A stretch of 7,131 bases of DNA from Dehalococcoidales bacterium (GTDB lineage: Bacteria > Chloroflexota > Dehalococcoidia > Dehalococcoidales > CSSed11-197), in the NCBI GenBank assembly GCA_028705415.1, contig JAQWDO010000042.1, positions 1-7,131 of the forward strand. The letters are read 5' to 3'. Below the pieces are notes generated by a model. That model did not search any database. It had not been told where the DNA came from and worked only from the letters and a program-made list of their open reading frames with translations. The first letter of the stretch is position 1. The number at the start of each line of letters is the position of its first letter. Made by a program: the position numbers and the translations under genes. This document shows positions 1 to 5,339 of this stretch, in pieces.

Positions 1-1409
1 CGGTTTACAACCTTGATTATTATATTGAAAAAGCGGTTAAATTTGAGTCGATGGGAGCTGATTCTCTCTGTATCAAGGATATGGCTGGAATAATCAGCCC
101 GGACGATGCCTATAACCTGGTAAAAGCACTCAAAGAAAACATAAAAATACCGATCAATCTACACAGTCATTACACCTCGGGCATGGCATCTATGGCATTT
201 TTAAAAGCCATCGAGGCCGGCGTGGATATGATCGACTGCTGCCTGGCACCGTTTGCACTTCGTACCTCGCATCCAGCGGCTGAACCTTTTATAGCAGCTC
301 TGGCCGGGACTGAATATGATACCGGTATTGACATCAACCTGCTTTTCGAGCTTGGCCAGAAACTGGAAGGAATTGCACCCAAGTATCGGGATTTTATGGA
401 CAATACAAAGATGTCCTCTATCGATACTGCAGTGTTGATGCACCAGGTTCCAGGTGGCATGATATCTAACCTGGTATCTCAACTGCGAGAGGCAAACGCG
501 CTGGATCGTATTAACGAGGTATATGAAGAACTTCCCAAAGTCCGCAAGGAGCTGGGCTACCCGCCGCTGGTCACTCCTACCAGCCAGATAGTAGGGATCC
601 AGGCGGTGCAGAATGTTCTCTTTGGGCGCTACAAGGTAGTGTCAGCCCAGGTAAAAGACTATGTTTACGGGTTATACGGAAGGCCGCCGAGGCCGATTGA
701 CCCTGAAGTCCAGAAGCAGGTACTCAAGGGTTATGAGAGAGGCGAAAAACCGATAACCTGCCGCCCGGCTGACGTGCTCGATCCAGAACTTGAACTGGCA
801 AAAGGGGCTGTGGGAGAACTGACCGAAGACATCGGAGATGTTTTGATATACGCGCTGTACCCGACCACTGGCTTGCGTTTCCTCAAATGGAAGTATGGCA
901 AGGAGGCTCCACCACCGGAAACGGCAGGAAAGAGCCTGGAAGACATAAAAAGAGAAAACGATCTTATCGCCAAAGCAAAGAGCGGTAAACTGGTGGAAGC
1001 GGGCAGCGCCCAGGCGGTGGGAACATCCGGGTTCAGGCATTACAACGTCTATATTGGCGATAATGTTTTAACCGTTGGCGTCGAAGAGGTGGAGGAAGGC
1101 GCTGAACCGCGCCAGCATATTGTAGCCATGCCTTCTCCGGTAAAGAAAGCCCCGGCAGCAGCCGAGGTTGCTTCCGAACCTGAATCAGCGGGGGATGAAA
1201 CCGGTGTAGTTGCGCCGATGCCGGGTATCATAATCCGTTATGAAGTAAAAGAAGGTGACAAGGTCAAGGCCGGGGATAATGTGGTGGTTCTTGAGGCTAT
1301 GAAGATGGCCATAGATCTGCCTGCGCCCAGTGATGGCGTCATCAAAAAGTTAAATTTCAAAGGTGGCGATTATGTTGCCCGCGATGATTTGCTGGCAGTG
1401 ATAGGCTAG
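1..1409 (+). CDS. pycB: Pyruvate carboxylase subunit B / oxaloacetate decarboxylase alpha-type carboxyltransferase, 5' truncated
   Basis: This cytoplasmic subunit moves carboxylate between biotin and pyruvate/oxaloacetate. The frame is open to the left edge (first whole codon at 3, giving 468 residues), so the ATG at 51 is internal. Family members have about 570-650 residues, so the N-terminus and first metal-ligand Asp lie outside. Numbered from base 3, the DRE-TIM barrel part holds the IKDMAG motif (Lys25, probably the carbamylated metal ligand) and LHSH (His54, His56, metal ligands). The conserved carboxylase domain follows, then an Ala/Pro/Glu-rich linker (about 375-401) and a C-terminal biotinyl domain with EAMKM, biotin on Lys434 (codon 1302-1304). 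The LHSH motif and biotinyl domain are seen; metal and biotin roles are family knowledge. Co-location with citrate and malate enzymes favours pyruvate carboxylase, which would need a biotin carboxylase partner, not visible here. Oxaloacetate decarboxylase alpha or a transcarboxylase 5S-like subunit cannot be excluded without the upstream genes. Confidence -1.
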   Translation, partial: VYNLDYYIEKAVKFESMGADSLCIKDMAGIISPDDAYNLVKALKENIKIPINLHSHYTSGMASMAFLKAIEAGVDMIDCCLAPFALRTSHPAAEPFIAALAGTEYDTGIDINLLFELGQKLEGIAPKYRDFMDNTKMSSIDTAVLMHQVPGGMISNLVSQLREANALDRINEVYEELPKVRKELGYPPLVTPTSQIVGIQAVQNVLFGRYKVVSAQVKDYVYGLYGRPPRPIDPEVQKQVLKGYERGEKPITCRPADVLDPELELAKGAVGELTEDIGDVLIYALYPTTGLRFLKWKYGKEAPPPETAGKSLEDIKRENDLIAKAKSGKLVEAGSAQAVGTSGFRHYNVYIGDNVLTVGVEEVEEGAEPRQHIVAMPSPVKKAPAAAEVASEPESAGDETGVVAPMPGIIIRYEVKEGDKVKAGDNVVVLEAMKMAIDLPAPSDGVIKKLNFKGGDYVARDDLLAVIG

Positions 1410-1441
1410 CAGGAACACTCTCAGCCTGCAAATTGATATAC

Positions 1442-1450
1442 AAGGAAAGG
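1442..1450 (+). promoter_or_regulatory. Ribosome binding site that fixes a GTG start
   Basis: The purine run AAGGAAAGG ends eight bases before the GTG at 1459. No in-frame ATG lies between the previous gene and this site, and the first downstream in-frame ATG would remove the conserved N-terminus, so GTG is the best start for the dehydratase large subunit. Confidence -1.
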
Positions 1451-1458
1451 AATTACGA

Positions 1459-2712
1459 GTGGGTAAAACTCTTGCAGAGAAAATACTTTCAGATAAATCC
1501 GGCGGTTCACGCAAGGCTGGCGATATAGCGATCTCCTCTGTTGATCTGGCCTTTGTCCAGGATACTACCGGTCCGCTGACCATCCGGGCTTTCAAGGAAG
1601 CCGGCTTTTGCGAACTTGCCAACCACGAAAAAACAGTATTGTTTTTGGATCATGCTGCTCCCAGCCCGAACTGGCAGCTTTCCAACGACCATATGTTTAT
1701 GCGCTCATTTGCCAGGGAGACCGGCTGCATCCTTTCCGATGTCGGGGAAGGAGTTTGCCATCAGGTAGTGGCAGAAAAACTGGCCAGGCCCGGTGATGTA
1801 ATAGTCGGGGCGGATTCCCACACAGTTACGGCTGGCGGTCTTGGAGCTTTCGCAACCGGTATGGGCTCCTCGGATGTTGCAGTAGCGTTTGCTCTGGGCA
1901 AAACCTGGTTTCGTGTACCGGAGACAATCTTTATCGAGCTTGCCGGCAAATTCTCCAAAGGTGTATATGCCAAGGATTTGATTCTGCATCTTATAGGCAA
2001 GATTGGCGCTGATGGAGCGACCTATAAAGCACTTGAGTTTGGCGGTAGCGGTGTAACCAAAATGGCAGTTACCGACCGGCTGACAATTGCCAATATGGCG
2101 GTTGAAGCCGGAGCAAAGGTCGGGCTTTTCCCCTCCGATGAAATGACATATGAATATCTGAGAAGTCTGGGGCGTGAAAAAGATTATAAACCTCTTTCTC
2201 CAGACAAAGATGCCGTCTATGGAGAAAGACTCAGCATAGACCTTGCCAGTCTTGAGCCAACTGTATCGCAGCCGCATACCGTGGATAATACTGCTCTTGC
2301 CAGAGAGTTGAAAGGCATAAATGTTGACCAGGTTGTAATTGGAACCTGTACCAACGGGCGCCTGGAAGATCTTGAACTGGCTGCTTCTATTCTGAAAGGC
2401 CGCCGCCGTCACTCCCGTACCAGGCTGATTATTGGACCGGCTTCACCCAAAGTACTCAGGGAGGGCGTGAAAAAGGGTTATATTGATACTCTGCTGGCTG
2501 CCGGGGCAATAATTCTGCCTCCCGGTTGCGGGCCCTGTCTTGGCCTTCATCAGGGAGCTCTGGGGGATGACGAGGTCTGTCTTTCCACTGCCAATCGCAA
2601 TTTTAAGGGGAGAATGGGCAATCCCAAAGGCAATATTTATCTTGCCAGTACCGCAACTGCAGCAGCTTCAGCCATAACCGGCAAAATCACCGACCCGCGG
2701 GAGGTGCTGTAA
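1459..2712 (+). CDS. Aconitase/homoaconitase/3-isopropylmalate dehydratase family, large subunit (probable aconitase role)
   Basis: This is the [4Fe-4S] catalytic subunit of a two-subunit hydro-lyase that isomerises a 2- or 3-hydroxy acid through a cis-alkene; with the next gene it forms the active enzyme. The 417 residues match the LeuC-like 'type 2' large subunits (about 420). Visible motifs are DSHT at 119-122 (the Asp-His pair of the aconitase active site), then GGLG, and the three cluster cysteines: Cys297 in GTCTNGR, and Cys357 and Cys360 in GCGPC. The start is GTG behind a strong ribosome binding site, 49 bases after the carboxylase gene. The gene ends in TAATG, overlapping the small subunit start by one base. 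The family covers aconitate, homoaconitate and isopropylmalate substrates, and the large subunit alone does not settle which. Isocitrate and malate dehydrogenase genes directly downstream make citrate/isocitrate the most likely pair. Family assignment is very secure; substrate is inferred. Confidence -1.
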   Translation: MGKTLAEKILSDKSGGSRKAGDIAISSVDLAFVQDTTGPLTIRAFKEAGFCELANHEKTVLFLDHAAPSPNWQLSNDHMFMRSFARETGCILSDVGEGVCHQVVAEKLARPGDVIVGADSHTVTAGGLGAFATGMGSSDVAVAFALGKTWFRVPETIFIELAGKFSKGVYAKDLILHLIGKIGADGATYKALEFGGSGVTKMAVTDRLTIANMAVEAGAKVGLFPSDEMTYEYLRSLGREKDYKPLSPDKDAVYGERLSIDLASLEPTVSQPHTVDNTALARELKGINVDQVVIGTCTNGRLEDLELAASILKGRRRHSRTRLIIGPASPKVLREGVKKGYIDTLLAAGAIILPPGCGPCLGLHQGALGDDEVCLSTANRNFKGRMGNPKGNIYLASTATAAASAITGKITDPREVL

Positions 2713-3206
2713 TGCTCAAAGGCAAAGCTTTCAAGTTTGGCGATAACATTTCTACCGATCATATCGTTCCCGGCAGGCTGGCACACTTGCGTTCCAACCT
2801 TCCGGAGCTGGCCAAGCACGTACTGGAAGATGCCGACCCTGATTTTGCCGGCAAGGTCAAGCCCGGAGATTTTGTGGTAGGGGGTTCCAATTTTGGGCTT
2901 GGTTCCAGCAGAGAGCACGCTCCTCTTGTAATAAAGATGGCAGGTGTGAGTGCAGTTCTGGCAAAATCGGTAGCCCGTATATTTTTCAGAAATGCAATTA
3001 ACCGCGGGCTTCCGGTTTTGATTTGCGATACCGATAAAATTAAAGATGGCGATGAACTGGAAGTTGATATGGCGGGAGGCAAGATAAAAAATCTGACCCG
3101 CGGCAAGGAAATAACCTTTAAGCCCATACCTGAGTTTATGTTGAATATATTAAACGAGGGTGGGTTGGTGCCGTATATCACAAAATACGGCGATTTTAAA
3201 GCATAG
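2712..3206 (+). CDS. Aconitase/homoaconitase/3-isopropylmalate dehydratase family, small subunit
   Basis: This swivel-domain subunit completes the active site of the preceding large subunit and carries the substrate-choosing loop. The 164 residues are normal for LeuD-like type 2 subunits. Seen in order: GDNISTDHI at 10-18, PGR at 20-22, a loop with HLR at 25-27, an EDADPDF stretch, KVKPGD near 48-53, and GLGSSREHAP at 62-71, whose SSRE contains the conserved substrate-binding Arg67. The start ATG overlaps the large subunit stop (TAATG) and has GGGAGGTG at 2699-2706, which points to translational coupling and equal dosage. In this family an Arg in the loop goes with homoaconitase/tricarboxylate substrates, whereas isopropylmalate isomerases carry a hydrophobic residue there. 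Arg27 therefore argues against a pure leucine-pathway role, although the loop appears to be about two residues longer than the usual YLR form. The usual Cys of NFGCGSSRE is Leu63 here. Aconitase is favoured and homoaconitase remains possible. Confidence -1.
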   Translation: MLKGKAFKFGDNISTDHIVPGRLAHLRSNLPELAKHVLEDADPDFAGKVKPGDFVVGGSNFGLGSSREHAPLVIKMAGVSAVLAKSVARIFFRNAINRGLPVLICDTDKIKDGDELEVDMAGGKIKNLTRGKEITFKPIPEFMLNILNEGGLVPYITKYGDFKA

Positions 3207-3235
3207 CTTAAATAACAACAGGAGGCATTTATCCC

Positions 3236-4315
3236 ATGGCATATGATATAACGTTAATTCCCGGTGACGGTATTGGACCGGAGCTGACCGAAGCGACAAG
3301 GCGTGTATTGGAGGCTACCGGTGTCAAGTTCAACTGGGATGTCGTCAATGCCGGAGTAGATGTTATAGAAAAATACGGCACTCCACTTCCTGAACATGTT
3401 ATCGAGTCCATACGTAAAAATCGGGTAGCGTTAAAGGGTCCTATCACTACGCCGGTTGGATACGGTTTCCGAAGCGTAAACGTAAGCTTGAGAAAAATGC
3501 TCGATCTTTATACCTGCCTGCGTCCCTGCAAGAGTTATGCCGGAACACCTACCCACTTCAACAATGTCGATATTGTGATTGTCAGAGAAAATACTGAAGA
3601 CCTTTATGCCGGTATTGAATTTGAGCAGGGGAAGAGTGAGACTGCTGAAATTATTCAGATGATTGAGAGGTTATCGGGAAACCAGATCCGTAAGGATTCG
3701 GGTATTTCCATCAAGCCAATTTCACTCACGGGAACAGAGCGGATTGCCCGTTTTGCTTTTGAGTATGCCCGTGCCAATAACCGGAAAAAGGTAACAGCTT
3801 TGCACAAAGCCAATATTATGAAATATTCCGACGGGCTTTTCCTGGCTGTTGCCAGAGAAGTTGCGGAGAAGTACGCAGATATCGAGTTTGAAGACCGGAT
3901 TATAGATAATATGACCATGCAGATGGTTAAGAACCCCGCCCAGTTCGATGTTCTTCTTTGCCCCAATCTTTATGGAGACATCATCTCGGATCTTGGTGCT
4001 GGGCTGGTTGGCGGGCTCGGGCTTGCTCCGGGAGCCAATATTGGCGACGAAGCAGCCTTGTTCGAGCCTACTCATGGCAGCGCTCCCAAGTATAAAGGCA
4101 TGAACAAGGTGAACCCGATGGCGCAGATTCTTTCAGGGGTGATGATGCTCAGACACCTGAAAGAAATGGAAGCGGCCGATAGATTGGAAAACGCCATCGC
4201 TGCGGTTGTCAGGGAAGGCAAGAGTATCACCTATGACCTGCTTCCTGAGGAACGGCGGAGCCAGGCGGTTGGGACCTCTCAGGTTGCCGACGCCATCATA
4301 GAGAAATTGGGGTAA
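3236..4315 (+). CDS. icd: Isocitrate dehydrogenase, decarboxylating, predicted NADP-dependent
   Basis: It oxidises isocitrate to 2-oxoglutarate and CO2 in the cytoplasm, feeding glutamate synthesis. The protein is a beta-decarboxylating dehydrogenase of 359 residues, shorter than E. coli Icd (416) and close to NAD-IDH and isopropylmalate dehydrogenase. Substrate residues by alignment to E. coli are Ser80, Asn82, Arg86, Arg96, Arg117, Tyr124, Lys191, Asp224, Asp248 and Asp252. The SxNxxLR segment is typical of isocitrate or homoisocitrate enzymes, not of LeuB. At the coenzyme site, Lys285, Tyr286 and Val292 match E. coli Lys344, Tyr345 and Val351, and Tyr333 matches Tyr391, all NADP determinants; Pro337 replaces Arg395. 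NAD enzymes usually have Asp at the Lys285 position. The ATG is preceded by GGAGG at 3221-3225, with a ten-base gap that is slightly long. The gene lies 29 bases after the dehydratase small subunit and five bases before mdh. No kinase/phosphatase gene (aceK) is present in the window. Confidence -1.
   Translation: MAYDITLIPGDGIGPELTEATRRVLEATGVKFNWDVVNAGVDVIEKYGTPLPEHVIESIRKNRVALKGPITTPVGYGFRSVNVSLRKMLDLYTCLRPCKSYAGTPTHFNNVDIVIVRENTEDLYAGIEFEQGKSETAEIIQMIERLSGNQIRKDSGISIKPISLTGTERIARFAFEYARANNRKKVTALHKANIMKYSDGLFLAVAREVAEKYADIEFEDRIIDNMTMQMVKNPAQFDVLLCPNLYGDIISDLGAGLVGGLGLAPGANIGDEAALFEPTHGSAPKYKGMNKVNPMAQILSGVMMLRHLKEMEAADRLENAIAAVVREGKSITYDLLPEERRSQAVGTSQVADAIIEKLG
4309..4312 (+). promoter_or_regulatory. 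Short ribosome binding site for mdh inside the end of icd
   Basis: GGGG sits within the last codons of the isocitrate dehydrogenase gene, eight bases before the malate dehydrogenase ATG. It is a minimal match to the Shine-Dalgarno sequence. With only five bases between stop and start, mdh is probably translated by ribosomes finishing icd. Confidence -1.
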
Positions 4316-4320
4316 AATAA

Positions 4321-5247
4321 ATGGCAAAAGTTAGTATTATCGGTGCCGGAAATGTCGGGGCGACTGCTGCACAGAGGCTGGTAGAAAAAAACCTTTGTGA
4401 CGTGGTTTTGCTGGATATTGTCGAAGGCCTGCCTCAGGGCAAAGCCTTGGATATGGCTCATTCGGCCCATGTCCTGGGTTTAACCAATCGAATTATTGGC
4501 ACCAACGATTACACAGATACTGCCGGTTCAGATATTGTCATTATCACATCCGGGGCAGCCCGCAAGCCTGGAATGACACGTGACCAGCTGGTAGAAATCA
4601 ATGCCGGAATTGTTGGTGATGTAGTGAAAAAAGCAGTTGCCGTATCGGATAGTGCGATACTGCTGGTAGTAACCAATCCGGTAGACGTGATGACTTATCT
4701 GGCGATTAAAAAAAGCGGATTCGCGCCGAAGCGGGTAATCGGGCTTTCCGGAATTCTGGATAGTTCCCGGCTGGCTTACCTGATAGCAAGCGAGCTTAAT
4801 GTGCCGGTGACTGATGTAACTGCATATGTTTGGGGTGAACATGGCCAGCAAATGGTTGTTATCCCACGCCTGAACACAGTCAGAGGTGTTTCGATTACCA
4901 AAATGCTGCCAGACGATGTTATATCGGCGCTTGTCAAACGCACCATTGGCTCAGGCGCTGAGGTTGTGAACTTGCTCAAAACCTCCAGTGCTTATTATGC
5001 ACCTTCTGCTGCGGTGGTCCGCATGGCAGAAGCTGTACTGACAGACTCTCAGGAAGTATTGCCATGTGCAGTTTATCTGGATGGAGAATACGGGTTAAAC
5101 GACGTAGTCTGTGGAGTACCGGCCAAATTGGGCAAGGGTGGCCTGGAAGGTATTGTAGAGCTGGAACTAACCCCTGACGAGAACAAGCAGCTGGCTGATT
5201 CTGCCGGTTCCATAAAGAGAATGATTGTCGATGCCGGCATGGCTTAA
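4321..5247 (+). CDS. mdh: Malate dehydrogenase, LDH-like (NAD-dependent)
   Basis: It interconverts oxaloacetate and malate with NAD(H) in the cytoplasm. The 308 residues are the usual length for LDH-like bacterial malate dehydrogenases of the Chloroflexus type. The Rossmann motif GAGNVG is at 8-13, and Asp32 ends the second beta strand, which favours NAD over NADP. The substrate loop reads ARKPGMTRDQL (80-90); Arg81 takes the place that is Gln in lactate dehydrogenases, so malate/oxaloacetate is the expected substrate, and Arg87 is the second substrate arginine. Asn119, Asp147, Arg150 and His174 fill the remaining catalytic positions, with the normal 27-residue spacing between Asp147 and His174. 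After the catalytic histidine the sequence is HGQQ where HGD or HGE is common. It is the last gene of the apparent carboxylase-aconitase-icd-mdh operon and can draw on oxaloacetate made by the first gene. Assignment is secure; the physiological direction (reductive towards fumarate or oxidative) cannot be read from the sequence. Confidence -1.
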   Translation: MAKVSIIGAGNVGATAAQRLVEKNLCDVVLLDIVEGLPQGKALDMAHSAHVLGLTNRIIGTNDYTDTAGSDIVIITSGAARKPGMTRDQLVEINAGIVGDVVKKAVAVSDSAILLVVTNPVDVMTYLAIKKSGFAPKRVIGLSGILDSSRLAYLIASELNVPVTDVTAYVWGEHGQQMVVIPRLNTVRGVSITKMLPDDVISALVKRTIGSGAEVVNLLKTSSAYYAPSAAVVRMAEAVLTDSQEVLPCAVYLDGEYGLNDVVCGVPAKLGKGGLEGIVELELTPDENKQLADSAGSIKRMIVDAGMA

Positions 5248-5297
5248 CTTCCCTTCCATTTTCTTAAAAACCTGTCTATATCGCTGAAATTCCCAAG

Positions 5298-5325
5298 CCG
5301 GTCATCTTTGTTTGTCCGGTTATCT
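5298..5325 (+). repeat. Imperfect direct repeat CCGGTYATCT overlapping the polA promoter
   Basis: CCGGTCATCT (5298-5307) and CCGGTTATCT (5316-5325) agree at nine of ten bases, with starts 18 bases apart. Relative to the predicted polA start point they cover about -42 to -33 and -24 to -15, so the first lies over the -35 region and the second runs up to the extended -10 box. This spacing would suit a regulator binding two sites on nearly the same DNA face. Ten-base near-matches also arise by chance, so a regulatory role is only a suggestion. Confidence -1.
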
Positions 5326-5333
5326 GATATAAT
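5325..5333 (+). promoter_or_regulatory. Extended -10 promoter of polA, predicted leaderless
   Basis: TGATATAAT matches the TGnTATAAT extended -10 consensus exactly. No good -35 box sits 16-18 bases upstream (5305-5310 reads TCTTTG), which is normal for extended -10 promoters. The last T lies seven bases before the polA ATG, so transcription should begin at or within a base or two of the start codon. There is no ribosome binding site between box and ATG. The promoter would let polA be expressed separately from the metabolic operon. Confidence -1.
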
Positions 5334-5339
5334 ACGGTT

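Noticed and set aside
51..53. ATG as the start of the carboxyltransferase subunit
   Set aside because: The frame is open to the window edge and the upstream codons continue the family-like sequence, so this Met is internal and the gene is cut by the window.
1434..1442. TGATATACA as a second extended -10 promoter before the dehydratase large subunit
   Set aside because: It has no -35 box, it would start transcription inside the ribosome binding site of a gene that has a normal one, and it lies in a short operon gap. It is most likely a chance AT-rich stretch.
1705..2412. Long open frame on the - strand (235 codons) opposite the dehydratase large subunit
   Set aside because: It lies wholly inside a well-supported gene on the other strand, has no recognisable domain, and its composition is that of a reverse-frame shadow.
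3236..4315. Reading the isocitrate dehydrogenase as 3-isopropylmalate dehydrogenase (leuB)
   Set aside because: The substrate helix carries Ser80, Asn82 and SxNxxLR as in isocitrate enzymes, not the hydrophobic LeuB pattern, and mdh rather than leucine genes lies downstream.
5231..5240. Perfect palindrome ATGCCGGCAT near the end of mdh
   Set aside because: It is inside the coding sequence (Ala-Gly codons), has no loop for a hairpin, and contains the locally common TGCCGG word; a protein-binding role has no further support.
4321..5247. Reading the malate dehydrogenase as lactate dehydrogenase
   Set aside because: Arg81 occupies the position that is Gln in lactate dehydrogenases and selects a dicarboxylic substrate.
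5296..5321. AGCCGG...CCGGTT as a terminator hairpin after mdh
   Set aside because: The stem is only six pairs including one G-U, the loop is 14 bases, and no T run follows. The same bases are better described as a direct repeat.
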